From Gordonia otitidis NBRC 100426 (GTDB lineage: Bacteria > Actinomycetota > Actinomycetes > Mycobacteriales > Mycobacteriaceae), in contig NZ_BAFB01000090.1 in NCBI RefSeq assembly GCF_000248075.1, positions 1 to 38,900 on the forward strand: DNA of 38,900 nt, given 5' to 3'. The translations under genes were made by a program, and so were the position numbers. The notes beneath the pieces were generated by a model. It worked only from the letters and a program-made list of their open reading frames with translations, was not told the origin of the DNA and did not search any database. Positions within the stretch are counted from its first letter, which is position 1. Each line of letters starts with the position of its first letter. Shown piece by piece: positions 1 through 9,057 of this stretch.

Positions 1-1203
1 ACCCTGACCCGCCCCCTCGTGCAGTTAGTCGTCGTGGTGGCCAGACGAATCGGTGGCCCGGGACAGCTTGCCGCGGTCAACACCGAACGCGCTCCTCGAC
101 GAGCCTGGGCGACACTGATGACCGTTGCCGTCGCGATCGCGGTCGGAATGGGGACGTCCGGTGCGCTCGACAATCTCGTCGCGTCGATTTCGCATTCACT
201 CGACGGCCTCGGTGACCCGGACTTCTATATCTCGTCGACGCCGCGTGACGAGATCCCGGCCGGCACAGCGCTACCCGCCGCCATCGCCGACGAGGTGCGT
301 GACGTACCCGGTGTGTCGCGGGTTGTCGGGGCGCAGTGGGCGAACGTCAACGTCGGCGAGGCCAGGATTCTCGTTCAGGGCCTCGAACCCGGCTCGACGG
401 CGCCGTTTACCAAAAAGGCCACCCCCCAGGCCCTCCACGACGTCCAGGAGGGCCGCGGCATCATCCTGTCAGGTGTGCTGGCACGGTCTCTGGACGCTCA
501 GGTGGGCTCCACACTGCGGATGGCGTCGCCGACCGGATACCACGATCTTGTCGTGCGGGACGTCGTCGACTACATCTCCATTGATTCAGGTACCGCTGCG
601 ATGTCCAATACCCTGCTCGCGCAATGGTTCAACCGATCCGGCGATTCGTATCTGCAGATCGATGTCGCACGGGACGCGGATCGAGCCGAGGTGCAGCAGC
701 AGTTGCAGCGCATCGTCGACTCTCATCCGACGCCGCAATCGGGTACCGCGTATCTGTACACGGGGGCGCAGGCCCTCGAGGCCACGCAGCAGCAGGCACA
801 GCAGGCAGGTGCGTTCACGGTCGCGATCCAGTGGATCGTGTCGCTGGCCGCAGCGATCGCGTTGCTCAACACGCTGTTGCTGTCGGTGTTGGAAAGGCGC
901 CGCGAACTCGGTGTGCTGCGCGCGATGGGTGCTTCACGCCGGTTCATCTCCCGGATGGTGGTGGCCGAGGCGGGAGCGATCGCGGTGGTCGGAACGGTCA
1001 CCGGACTCGTCATGGGGACGGGGCTGCATTTTCTGGCCGACAAGATCCTCTCGGCGACCACCTCGCTGGACATCGCGTACTCGCCGCGGCCGTCGACCCT
1101 GCTGTTCGTAGCGGTGTCGATCGTGCTGTGCCTCGTCGGGGCCTTCGTGCCCGCCGTCCGAGCGGCCCGCATGAACATCACCGAGGCGATCGTCGAGGAA
1201 TGA
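1..1203 (+). CDS. FtsX/MacB-type ABC transporter permease, 3' part
   Basis: The reading frame is open from base 1, so the true start lies left of the window; the first internal GTG at 19 is not taken as the start. What is present is one FtsX-like unit: a membrane segment near the N-terminus (around ATLMTVAVAIAVGMG), a periplasmic domain of roughly 200 residues, then three membrane segments at the C-terminus. The loop ERRRELGVLRAMGASRRF is the conserved cytoplasmic coupling region of this family, and the end (ARMNITEAIVEE) is typical. Such permeases pair with a MacB/LolD-type ATPase and move lipids or peptides, or transmit force, rather than import nutrients. Actinobacterial versions often carry two FtsX units, and this is probably the second. 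It converges on the flippase gene with a gap of about 50 bp. No sequence link to the glycan locus is visible. Confidence 0.85.
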   Translation, partial: TLTRPLVQLVVVVARRIGGPGQLAAVNTERAPRRAWATLMTVAVAIAVGMGTSGALDNLVASISHSLDGLGDPDFYISSTPRDEIPAGTALPAAIADEVRDVPGVSRVVGAQWANVNVGEARILVQGLEPGSTAPFTKKATPQALHDVQEGRGIILSGVLARSLDAQVGSTLRMASPTGYHDLVVRDVVDYISIDSGTAAMSNTLLAQWFNRSGDSYLQIDVARDADRAEVQQQLQRIVDSHPTPQSGTAYLYTGAQALEATQQQAQQAGAFTVAIQWIVSLAAAIALLNTLLLSVLERRRELGVLRAMGASRRFISRMVVAEAGAIAVVGTVTGLVMGTGLHFLADKILSATTSLDIAYSPRPSTLLFVAVSIVLCLVGAFVPAVRAARMNITEAIVEE

Positions 1204-1256
1204 CTTGCGGTGATCTCGACCGCTCGGACCCTGTCTCGTTCGAGATGACGACTCGG

Positions 1257-2546
1257 TTAAAGGAGACGGACGTCGGTGAGACGTGTCAGGTTGCGCACCA
1301 GCGGAGCGACAGCGAAGACTGCGACGACGCCCTGTGCGATGAGGAACCACATCCCGACGACCACTAGCCCTCGGTCGGTGGGACTGATCGAAATACCCAC
1401 CAGCACGATGGCTGCTGAGAGGCCTTCGAGAACAACAGCCAACCGTAGCTTTCGTAGAACCCGCGACGACGCCTGGTAGAGGATCAACACCACCGCCAAC
1501 GGAACGGTTAGTGCTGCAAAATACATGAGCGCCCGACCGTTCACGTAGTAGTCATGTCCTACCAGTTTCAACATGAGCGGTCCGAGGATGCCGAGGCCTA
1601 AACCCGCCAGTACAGCTAGCGAAGTGAGTATGAGTCCAAATCTACGTAGGAGGTGAACCGAGGATTCGGGTGGGCAGGTACTGACCGCCGCGACGAAGGG
1701 ACCAACAAGCATGTGCATGACGATCACTGCGGCGCTGATGACGGACCATGATATGGCGAAGTAGGCCGACATTGTGATTCCGAAGCGGGCAACGACGATG
1801 AGGGGCATCGCAAGGGGGATGGCTGTACCGGCAACAACAAGGCCTAACGATCCGAAGAAGAACGACCACAGTTCCCTCACTGGCGGCAGCGTCGACGCGT
1901 GCCCGTCCTGCGCAGCTCGCCGCATGCGTTTGCTGGTCACAAACGCGAGGACGGCGCCAGTCACTAGCGCTGGTAGCCACCATGAGAACACGATCGCAAA
2001 GGGGGTTGCGGCCGTGGCGATTCCGACGAGCATAAGCAATTTGGCACCGGCGTGAACGATATTCTTAGCGGCGCTCCACCGTGCAACACCGAGTCCGGTG
2101 GCGACGTGGTCCTGCAAGGCGTAAATACACATCGTTGCCTGAAAGACTGCGTACGCGGCCAGCTCGCCACTGCCGTGGACCACGTGGTTGAGCGGACCTG
2201 CCGTCGCCAGGATCACCGAGAGACACACCGAGAGAAAGACTGTGACACACTGCCCGCCGAACACTAACGAACGGACGTCAGCGTGTGCATTGCCAAGAAA
2301 TCGCTCGTACATGCCGCCGAGAGCGGCTGACGACAGGGTGGAAACCATCGTGGTCGTGTTGATCAACACCGACGCCGCGCCTACTGAAGCTGCCGGAAAC
2401 AATCTTCCTGCCGCGAACCAGAATAGTAGGCCGAAGACACCCGTTACTGCACCCGAGACCGCGACAGCCACGGCATTCCGTGTGAATCCGCGGTCCACAC
2501 CTGCTTCGTCGATCCCCACTGCGTCGTCGCGAATCGACACCATCAT
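1257..2546 (-). CDS. Wzx-like polysaccharide flippase (MATE/MVF-type membrane protein)
   Basis: A 429-residue polytopic membrane protein with about twelve hydrophobic segments, beginning around residue 25, and short charged loops. It has the size and layout of polysaccharide-export flippases of the MOP superfamily, which move lipid-linked glycan units across the membrane. I see no diagnostic short motif, so the assignment rests on topology and on neighbours. The start is the first of two consecutive ATG codons, 3 bp after the stop of the upstream GT2 gene, so the two are probably co-translated. It is the last gene of the minus-strand arm acyltransferase, DUF998, GT2, flippase. A membrane protein of unrelated function with similar topology is the main alternative. 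Confidence 0.68.
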   Translation of the reverse strand: MMVSIRDDAVGIDEAGVDRGFTRNAVAVAVSGAVTGVFGLLFWFAAGRLFPAASVGAASVLINTTTMVSTLSSAALGGMYERFLGNAHADVRSLVFGGQCVTVFLSVCLSVILATAGPLNHVVHGSGELAAYAVFQATMCIYALQDHVATGLGVARWSAAKNIVHAGAKLLMLVGIATAATPFAIVFSWWLPALVTGAVLAFVTSKRMRRAAQDGHASTLPPVRELWSFFFGSLGLVVAGTAIPLAMPLIVVARFGITMSAYFAISWSVISAAVIVMHMLVGPFVAAVSTCPPESSVHLLRRFGLILTSLAVLAGLGLGILGPLMLKLVGHDYYVNGRALMYFAALTVPLAVVLILYQASSRVLRKLRLAVVLEGLSAAIVLVGISISPTDRGLVVVGMWFLIAQGVVAVFAVAPLVRNLTRLTDVRLL

Positions 2547-2549
2547 GTG

Positions 2550-3413
2550 CTACTGCGGTACAGAGTCGGACGCGGTCACAACGATCCCAGTTGCTGATTC
2601 CTTGCGGCTTGCGGTCTTCGCAGCTCGCTGGGCTCGCGACAAACTGCCAGCTACGCGACGATGTCGAGACCATTCGGAGAATATTGTCCGCAGCACCCGT
2701 GTGCCGTCTCGCACGGCATTGAGATTGCTGGTTCCGTGAATGCGATCCTGCTCAAAACTGGCTACCTCTGTGATTCGCAATTGTGCTGCGGCAACCCGCA
2801 CGTTGATGAGAGTCTCGATTTCGAAACCATCACCCCATTGCGCCTCGTGTGTCGTGGTGTCCGGTAAGTCGAGCACGTCGCGCACATCGCTCCACAGCGC
2901 GTTGTATCCGTAACAAAGGTCGGTGTAGCGAGTGCGGAAGAGGACATTGACAACACTGTTCAAGCACTTGTTCCCCGCTGAACGCAGGCGAGTGATGTCC
3001 GACGACCCTCCGCCCTGAATGAAGCGTGATCCCTTCGCGAAGTCAGCGCCCGCGCGCAATGCAGAGACGTACTCGTCGATCTCTTCAGGGTTGGTCGAGC
3101 CATCAGCGTCCATGAGCACGATGATGTCGCCAGTCGCCGCTTCGAGTCCGCAGGCAAGAGCATTGCCCTTGCCTCTGCGGGACTGTTTCAGAATCGTGGC
3201 CGTTGGCCACAGGTGCTTCGCGACTGCCGCGGTGTTATCGATGGAAGCACCATCGACCAATACGATCTCATCAACCACATCGGGCATACGTGCGGCGACG
3301 AAGGGAAGGTTCTTGGCCTCGTTCATCGCCGGAATCAAGGCTGTGACTCGGGGGTTCTCGATGTTTCGTAGGTGGAACGTGCCGAGGCGATCTTCGCGCG
3401 GCTGAGCAGCCAT
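2550..3413 (-). CDS. GT2 glycosyltransferase, polyprenyl-phosphate-sugar-synthase-like
   Basis: The 287-residue protein starts at the ATG at 3413, chosen because AGGAG lies 8-9 bases upstream; the frame stays open upstream to 3623 but that part has no coding character. The fold is a family 2 GT-A: TALIPAMNEAKN at the first strand, LVDGASIDNT, SRRGKGNALACGLEAA, then the metal-binding DxD in MDADGS (D102 and D104). It resembles dolichyl/polyprenyl-phosphate mannose or glucose synthases, which use a nucleotide sugar at the inner membrane face. No C-terminal membrane domain is visible. Followed after 3 bp by the flippase, it is a candidate for adding a sugar to a lipid-linked intermediate before export. 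Donor sugar cannot be read from the sequence. Confidence 0.85.
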   Translation of the reverse strand: MAAQPREDRLGTFHLRNIENPRVTALIPAMNEAKNLPFVAARMPDVVDEIVLVDGASIDNTAAVAKHLWPTATILKQSRRGKGNALACGLEAATGDIIVLMDADGSTNPEEIDEYVSALRAGADFAKGSRFIQGGGSSDITRLRSAGNKCLNSVVNVLFRTRYTDLCYGYNALWSDVRDVLDLPDTTTHEAQWGDGFEIETLINVRVAAAQLRITEVASFEQDRIHGTSNLNAVRDGTRVLRTIFSEWSRHRRVAGSLSRAQRAAKTASRKESATGIVVTASDSVPQ

Positions 3414-3708
3414 GGGACGTGTCTCCTGAGGTGGGATGGGGTGGGCGTGAGCGCCGAACGCGCACAAAAAAGCTGATGGTGTAATCGAATCTTCGAGTGA
3501 GGTCTCAGTACTCGGCAGCGAGTCGATAACATCCTCACACAGAAAGTATGGTTCGTCTATTTCAGAGAGCCAATTCGAACAAACTTTGGGTGAATTGATC
3601 TGCACGGCAGTGGCGCAGGTCACGGGCTGTAATTCGTTCGAAGGAATTCGTTCGAGACAACGTTGTCTCGATGCGGGTCACGGCGTGTAGTGGATCACAC
3701 GAGGAGAG

Positions 3709-4356
3709 TTAGTTTTGGGTTGAGTCACGGGAGTGCTTGCTACGCCGAAGGATTAATGCAATGGCGATCAGCGCAAGGAGGTAGAACGACTCCATGACTC
3801 TTTGGGTGAGTCCCCGCACCGGCTCGATATTGGTGGCATGCACAACCCACCCACAGCTGGCCGCGATACTCAACCCGATCGCTATAGCGTTGAGAACTGT
3901 TGGTACTTGGTCTCGTAATGCGTAGAAGGCGATATAGAGAGTGGTCACCGGTCCAAAAGCGAAAGCCATGTTTGCCGCTAGTCCGTGAATGAGTGGTGAA
4001 CTGTCGAGGTGAAACCACGAGAGGATGAGCATGCCCATACCGGATACGCAGAGTCCTCCGGCCATCACAGCGTCGAGCACACCAAGCTGTACCCAGATCA
4101 GCGTTCCCGCGATCAAGCACAGCGCCGCGAGTGCTATCGACGTATTGACCATGAGATGGTTGGGCGAAGCCGCTGTGCCCAGGTCGCTGACGTATTGTTT
4201 GATTCGCGAATATTCGGGCCAACTGGACGACGCGATCTCTTCTACGGCAACCAGTTGGATCGTTGAAACCCACAGAGCCGTAGCGATATTCGATAGGCGA
4301 TAGGTTCTGGTGTTGCCACCTCGCGCGCCCATTCGTAGTTCTGCCTCCAATGCCAT
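3709..4356 (-). CDS. DUF998-type integral membrane protein
   Basis: A 215-residue protein with about six hydrophobic segments. The first loop after membrane segment 1 contains YSRIKQYVSDLGTAASP, matching the conserved YS...Q.(V/I)SDLG region of DUF998. The function of that family is unknown. I prefer the ATG at 4356, which has GGGGTGA upstream; a GTG at 4368 overlaps the stop of the upstream acyltransferase gene (GGTGA) and is a real alternative. Either way the two genes are tightly coupled. A 295-bp gap follows before the GT2 gene, so the arm may contain a second promoter. A role in glycan assembly is inferred from position only. Confidence 0.72.
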   Translation of the reverse strand: MALEAELRMGARGGNTRTYRLSNIATALWVSTIQLVAVEEIASSSWPEYSRIKQYVSDLGTAASPNHLMVNTSIALAALCLIAGTLIWVQLGVLDAVMAGGLCVSGMGMLILSWFHLDSSPLIHGLAANMAFAFGPVTTLYIAFYALRDQVPTVLNAIAIGLSIAASCGWVVHATNIEPVRGLTQRVMESFYLLALIAIALILRRSKHSRDSTQN

Positions 4357-4364
4357 CTCGCGAT

Positions 4365-5606
4365 TCACCCCACGTTCATCGAATCGAGTAATCGAATCGA
4401 CTCGTGGGCCACTGCGTTGACCACGTGCTGGATGGCGTCCCGCGCGAAAACATTGTTGTGGAACGACGCGATTTCCTGCACGCGTCCCAACAGGCGACCA
4501 CCTGCGAAGGTTATGGCCTGCGGATCCGCTGGGCTGACGAGTCCGATGTAGGTGGGGGGTACCGAGTGATCGGTCTTCCATGGCAATTGTTCCAGTGCCG
4601 GTGGGCGCCCTAGATCCGTGATAGCGATGTTCGGCCTGGGCGTGACGGGTATCTCGGTAGCAGTCTGAGGTACCCGTGACCGCAACCGATCGAGTTGGAT
4701 CATCCCAGTTGTGGCCGCTAGCGTGACAGCCGCACTGCCACTGCCGGTCACATGTTTGAACGATTCGGCAACCTGGTTCGGGTTCGCGGGATCATCGATC
4801 ACGAGATCAACGCCGGCGGCGAAGTTCGACGTCACAAGTGACCCTTTGGGGAGGTAACGCCGACCGTCGACCAGTAGCTTGATTGTTGGGCGGGGTTCGA
4901 GTCCGACCTCACGCAACGCACGAACCCGCAGTGCGGACTGAAGCGCCACCAAAGAAACTCCGGGAGCATTCGCGTCTCGCCATTCCATCAGCGATATGAA
5001 CGACTCCGGCTTGCCGCGCGCGAAAGCAACGTCGAACGATGGTGTCCACGAACGTACTTCGTCATCCGAAACACTCGAAGCTGGCTTCCTGCCCAGCTTC
5101 AATGCGGTGTCCAGCGGCAGTCGAGGATTCGTCGTGAGGGCACCGAAAAGGGCCGTCGCGAGCGGATGGCGAACCTTGGGCGCCCGCTGCCAAGGAGCTG
5201 GCTCACCCGGCGCGCCGAACAAGGCTGCGCTAAGACCGATTGTCATGAATCCGTCGCCGACGCCGTGGTCCAGGTAGATGAAAATCCAGTCCCCGGCCAG
5301 TGCGACCCATATCGGAGCACGGGCCGGGGGACTCGCTGCGAGGGCGCGCATCGTGTCAGCCACTTCGGCTTCGCCGACGGGTTCGAGCTCAACGACCGCA
5401 GCATCGAGGAATGTTGGATCAAATGCCCATTGTCGACTCCGGATGTTTGGAATGAGTCCAATCCTGCCTTGTGCGCCAGAAGTACCAAGGCCTCTGAGGA
5501 CAGTTTGGACCCGTTCCTTGCCGCCATGGTCAATTGGTCCAAGCGCGGACAGCGTCCATTGGCCGGCCATTGCTACGTCGAGATTGGTGGCACTTGAACG
5601 GCCCAC
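4365..5606 (-). CDS. Condensation-domain-superfamily acyltransferase (HxxxDG)
   Basis: A 413-residue soluble protein with the catalytic signature of CoA- or carrier-dependent acyltransferases of the chloramphenicol-acetyltransferase/condensation superfamily: YLDHGVGDG, giving H114, D118 and G119 of HxxxDG. A later SNFAAGVDL stretch sits where these folds have a second structural motif. Mycobacterial relatives include the PapA enzymes, which esterify sugars or polyketide alcohols in surface glycolipids. The overall sequence is divergent and I cannot place it in a named subfamily. The GTG at 5606 is chosen because GAGG lies about 10 bases upstream; an ATG at 5570 is possible. It is first in the minus-strand arm, divergent from the GT4 gene, so acylation of the locus product is the simplest proposal. 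Confidence 0.65.
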   Translation of the reverse strand: MGRSSATNLDVAMAGQWTLSALGPIDHGGKERVQTVLRGLGTSGAQGRIGLIPNIRSRQWAFDPTFLDAAVVELEPVGEAEVADTMRALAASPPARAPIWVALAGDWIFIYLDHGVGDGFMTIGLSAALFGAPGEPAPWQRAPKVRHPLATALFGALTTNPRLPLDTALKLGRKPASSVSDDEVRSWTPSFDVAFARGKPESFISLMEWRDANAPGVSLVALQSALRVRALREVGLEPRPTIKLLVDGRRYLPKGSLVTSNFAAGVDLVIDDPANPNQVAESFKHVTGSGSAAVTLAATTGMIQLDRLRSRVPQTATEIPVTPRPNIAITDLGRPPALEQLPWKTDHSVPPTYIGLVSPADPQAITFAGGRLLGRVQEIASFHNNVFARDAIQHVVNAVAHESIRLLDSMNVG

Positions 5607-5760
5607 TTATCGATCCTCATTCCATTCCAGCCAATGCTCCCGGGGTCTTCTGATCCACGAGAGGTGCACCGCGAGCAACTCAACGCAGAGATTAATCGAA
5701 ACATCGTCGTCCGGGGGTGGCGAGGGCTTCGCTAGGACTGTCGGTTCGCGATCAAGCCGT

Positions 5761-5766
5761 TACGCT
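5761..5766 (+). promoter_or_regulatory. Candidate -10 element (TACGCT) for a leaderless transcript
   Basis: TACGCT fits the actinobacterial TAnnnT -10 consensus and ends 6 bases before the ATG at 5773. That spacing would put the transcription start on or next to the A of the ATG. No convincing -35 box is visible, which is common for such promoters. It would drive the plus-strand glycan operon. Confidence 0.4.
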
Positions 5767-5772
5767 ACCCGC

Positions 5773-5817
5773 ATGTCAATGATCGCGCAGTGGACGAAGC
5801 GGTCTGTGGATGGCTGA
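5773..5817 (+). CDS. Possible 14-residue leader peptide overlapping the GT4 start
   Basis: The frame reads MSMIAQWTKRSVDG and stops at TGA 5815-5817. Its end overlaps the ATG at 5810 of the GT4 gene (ATGGCTGA), an arrangement that allows re-initiation. Its ATG lies 6 bases after a TAnnnT box, so it could be translated from a leaderless mRNA. The GT4 gene itself lacks a good ribosome binding site, which fits coupling. There is no protein homology to rely on, so coding is inference. Confidence 0.35.
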   Translation: MSMIAQWTKRSVDG

Positions 5818-7003
5818 TCGAAGCGGTCACATGCTGAATGTCCTTGCAATCACCTTGAGTTCTTCGCCTGGCGGGACAGATAGAAGTCTGCGAAGTCTCG
5901 CTCTGGCATTTCAGGGATCAGATGTCTCTGTGACGCTAGGTGGCCCCGGAAGATCGAATCTCGAGTCCTGGTGGACCGGATCCGGGTTGCCGTATCTGCC
6001 GCTCGCACTGCCGGACCGTGTGGGATTCACCACTTCGGGAGGGAAACGGACAAATCCGCTGGACCTAATCCGGGCCGGAGCGAGGACGGTCGGGTCGGTG
6101 CAGACGATACGCAAAGCTGCAGCACCGTTTGATGTGCTGCACTCCAATTGGTTGTTCACACACGTAGACACCGTCCTTGCAGGCAGGCTGAGCAAAAAGC
6201 CGGTCATTGTGGAATTACACGACATCGTGCCGCCGGGTCCTGGTCGTTACATCTTGACCGAGGCGGCGTCTAGAGCATCGGTCTCGATCTCGGTCAGCGA
6301 CGCGGTAAGAAGACAACTTGGCAGAGCGGCCCAGGGAAATGCTGTCACCATCCATCAAGGCATCGACACTGCAGTGTTTCGACCAGGTGCGAAAGATGCG
6401 GCGTTGAGGGCTCAGCTTGCACAAGGCGATACGAGTGTGACGATTGCGGCGGTGATCGGACGCCTCGATCCCGGCAAGGGAGTGGAGTACGCGATTGATG
6501 CTGTAGCAATTGCTAACCGTGACTTCGGATGTGATATTCACCTCGCTGTACTCGGTGCACCGGCGGTCGACGACGGCTCTTATGCCGAATCGATCCGCGC
6601 GCACGCGCAGAGGGTCTTGCCGAACAAGCACACTTTCTTACCACCACGTGAAGATGTAGTGAACATTCTCCGATCAATCGATCTCCTACTCGCTCCTTCG
6701 ATTAACGAACCGTTCGGGTTGATCGTCGCTGAGGCACAATCAGTGGGTGTGCCGGCTGTGGTCAGCGACTCGGGTGGACTTCCCGAATTCGTGCTCGACC
6801 GTGAGACGGGCTATGTCGTCACAGCTGGAGATCCTCTGTGTATTGCTCGAGCGATCAACAATTTGCTGTCCGACCCGATAAGTGCTTCCCTGATGTCCGC
6901 TGCGGCACGTGACCATATGGTCAGCGGATTTGATATTCGACGAAGGGCAGAGAGAGTGCGCGAACAGTATTGGTCCGTAGTATCAGGAGAATATCGCTCG
7001 TGA
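5810..7003 (+). CDS. GT4 glycosyltransferase (GT-B fold)
   Basis: A 397-residue family 4 glycosyltransferase. The N-terminal acceptor domain contains the usual glycine-rich loop (SSSPGGTDRSL). The C-terminal nucleotide-sugar domain contains VIGRLDPGKGVEYAIDA and the E-x7-E signature EPFGLIVAEA, followed by a GLPEFV donor-site loop. It is retaining and probably cytosolic or membrane-associated. The ATG at 5810 is used; an ATG at 5831 (MLNVLAITLS) fits the family N-terminus better and is equally possible, as neither has a strong ribosome binding site. Its stop overlaps the next start (GTGA), so it is co-translated with the double GT2. First sugar-transfer gene of the plus-strand operon. Confidence 0.88.
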   Translation: MADRSGHMLNVLAITLSSSPGGTDRSLRSLALAFQGSDVSVTLGGPGRSNLESWWTGSGLPYLPLALPDRVGFTTSGGKRTNPLDLIRAGARTVGSVQTIRKAAAPFDVLHSNWLFTHVDTVLAGRLSKKPVIVELHDIVPPGPGRYILTEAASRASVSISVSDAVRRQLGRAAQGNAVTIHQGIDTAVFRPGAKDAALRAQLAQGDTSVTIAAVIGRLDPGKGVEYAIDAVAIANRDFGCDIHLAVLGAPAVDDGSYAESIRAHAQRVLPNKHTFLPPREDVVNILRSIDLLLAPSINEPFGLIVAEAQSVGVPAVVSDSGGLPEFVLDRETGYVVTAGDPLCIARAINNLLSDPISASLMSAAARDHMVSGFDIRRRAERVREQYWSVVSGEYRS

Positions 7004-9057
7004 ACGCAACATCCCCTGAGCAGGTCGAGAACCCTTATTCGCTGAGCGTAGTAGTTTGTGTCTACACGTATAAGCGTTATCAGTCAGTGGTTGCACTCAC
7101 GCACGCGATCGTGGCACAGGTCGCTCCTGATGACGAACTCATTCTTGTCGTTGATCACAACGAGGACTTGTTGTCGCAACTCGCTGACGAGCTTGGCGAT
7201 TATGCACAGGTCATAGCAAATTCCGCACCACGGCAGGGTCTTTCCGGTGCGCGGAACTGCGGAGTCGCACACGCGCGGGGAGACGTGGTGGTATTTCTCG
7301 ACGATGACGCTCTGATCGGGCCAGGTGGTCTGGAGAGCGTGCGCCGCGCATTCATCGATCCGCGTATCCACGCAATCGGTGGAGAGGTGCGTCCCGATTG
7401 GGAGGGCGGTACCTCACCGTCGTGGTTTCCCGCAGAGTTCGGGTGGGTTGTCGGTTGTGACTACCGGGGTCTCCCTGCGAGCGGGATGAGCATCCGCAAT
7501 CCGATAGGTGCGGCGATGGCTGTTCGAAAGAACACCCTCGACCGAATAGGTGGTTTCAGTGACAGTTTTGGCCGCGTCGGCGCGCTACCGGCGGGATGTG
7601 AGGAAACTCTTATGGGTATCGAAATCAGAACGAAGATTCCCAACTCCGACATCGTAAGGATCGAGGGGTTCAGCGTCGAACACGCAGTGCCTCGCAGTCG
7701 ACAGACACGTCGCTACTTCCTGAATAGGTGTCTGCATGAGGGCAGATCGAAATCTTCTCTGTCGCACCAGGTTGGGTCGTCTCGCGGGTTGGAAAGCGAG
7801 CGGACTTACGTCAGTCGCACACTACCGCGCGGAGTGCTCACCAACCTCGCTGCGGTGTCCCGCGGTGATTTGAGCGGGGTAGATCGTGCTGTCATGATTG
7901 TCTTGGGACTCATCGTGACTTCGTGGGGGATGTTCGGTATGCGCGCGGCGGTGACGAAAGCGCGTCCGCGCGTGGAATCGCAAGGAGTTCGTGAGTTGGA
8001 TCCGATTTCTCCTGACGAGCTCGTGACCGTCGTCGTGGCCACAGTGGGCCGAGCGAGCCTCCGCGCAACTGTGGAATCTCTGTGTGCGCAGACCTATAGA
8101 AATATTGAGATAATCGTTGTTGACAACTCGCTGCTTCCTGAATCGCCCTTGCCACGTATCCTTTCCGGAATTTCAGACCACCGGTTGAAGACAGTGGTGG
8201 AATCCGTGCGAGGTGTGTCAGTAGCGCGTAATGCGGGGATAGCGGCTTCCTCGGGAAGGCTGATTGCGTTCACGGACGACGACGCGGCAGCATACGAGAA
8301 TTGGGTCCAAACTCTCGTCGATGCTTTCGCCAAGGACGACACTGGCCGACTCGGCGCAATCACCGGACGGGTCACGGCCGCCGAGCTGAGCACAGTCGAA
8401 CAGCAGTGGTTCGAGGATGCGCAGGTTTTCGATAAAGGCCTGATGCCGGAGGTGTACACCTATCCGGCGGAGCCGGAGCTGGTCTCTGCTCTGGGAGCGA
8501 GTGCCGATCCGTCGATGTTCTTCCCATGGACCTGCGGCGAGGTAGGCAACGGCAACAACATGGCGTTTCGTAGAGAGGCGCTTATGGAGATTGGTGGATT
8601 CGACGAGGAACTGGGGCCTGGTACCCCGACGAGAGGCGGCGAAGACCTCGACCTCATCCGTCGCGCGCTTCTCGCAGGATTCGCCGTGGCGTATCGTCCC
8701 GATGTGCTGGTTGTGCATCGCCACCGGAGTAGCTTGTCGGAGTTGCGCAGTCAGATGTATGGGTACGGTGTCGGAATGTCGTCGGTGCTGACGAAACTAG
8801 TGATTACCGGATATCTCAGTCGGATTCTCGCGATCGTTCCAGCAGGCTTCAGATTTCTTGTTAGTGCGGATTCGGCGCGAAATGAGAAGAAACCCGACGG
8901 CATGCACCGTAGCCTTGTCCTCTACGAATTGGCCGGATATGTGAATGGTCCACTAATGTATCTCCGCTCACGGTTCGGAAGAGTGCGCAGACAACGCAGT
9001 GCAGTGCTTCCGCATGTGAAATCTATTCATGCGACTTCGTCAAGTGAGCTGACGTGA
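7000..9057 (+). CDS. Fused GT2-GT2 glycosyltransferase
   Basis: A 685-residue protein with two family 2 catalytic domains in tandem. Domain 1 (about residues 15-250) has LSVVVCVYTYKR, QGLSGARNCGVAHARGD and FLDDDA. Domain 2 (about 345-600) has VTVVVATVGRASL, GVSVARNAGIAASSGR and FTDDDA, and later GGEDLDLIRRAL. Both keep the acidic metal/donor residues, so both may be active. The GTG at 7000 is chosen because AGGAGA lies about 9 bases upstream and it overlaps the GT4 stop by 4 bp. Double GT2 enzymes often add two different sugars in sequence or polymerise a disaccharide. The specificity of each half cannot be predicted. Confidence 0.88.
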   Translation: MNATSPEQVENPYSLSVVVCVYTYKRYQSVVALTHAIVAQVAPDDELILVVDHNEDLLSQLADELGDYAQVIANSAPRQGLSGARNCGVAHARGDVVVFLDDDALIGPGGLESVRRAFIDPRIHAIGGEVRPDWEGGTSPSWFPAEFGWVVGCDYRGLPASGMSIRNPIGAAMAVRKNTLDRIGGFSDSFGRVGALPAGCEETLMGIEIRTKIPNSDIVRIEGFSVEHAVPRSRQTRRYFLNRCLHEGRSKSSLSHQVGSSRGLESERTYVSRTLPRGVLTNLAAVSRGDLSGVDRAVMIVLGLIVTSWGMFGMRAAVTKARPRVESQGVRELDPISPDELVTVVVATVGRASLRATVESLCAQTYRNIEIIVVDNSLLPESPLPRILSGISDHRLKTVVESVRGVSVARNAGIAASSGRLIAFTDDDAAAYENWVQTLVDAFAKDDTGRLGAITGRVTAAELSTVEQQWFEDAQVFDKGLMPEVYTYPAEPELVSALGASADPSMFFPWTCGEVGNGNNMAFRREALMEIGGFDEELGPGTPTRGGEDLDLIRRALLAGFAVAYRPDVLVVHRHRSSLSELRSQMYGYGVGMSSVLTKLVITGYLSRILAIVPAGFRFLVSADSARNEKKPDGMHRSLVLYELAGYVNGPLMYLRSRFGRVRRQRSAVLPHVKSIHATSSSELT

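Noticed and set aside
125..1111. 328-codon plus-strand frame inside the ABC permease
   Set aside because: Arg/Ser-rich shifted reading; the permease frame has the FtsX signature.
3414..3623. N-terminal extension of the GT2 gene
   Set aside because: The 70 extra residues have no GT2 character, and AGGAG precedes the internal ATG at 3413.
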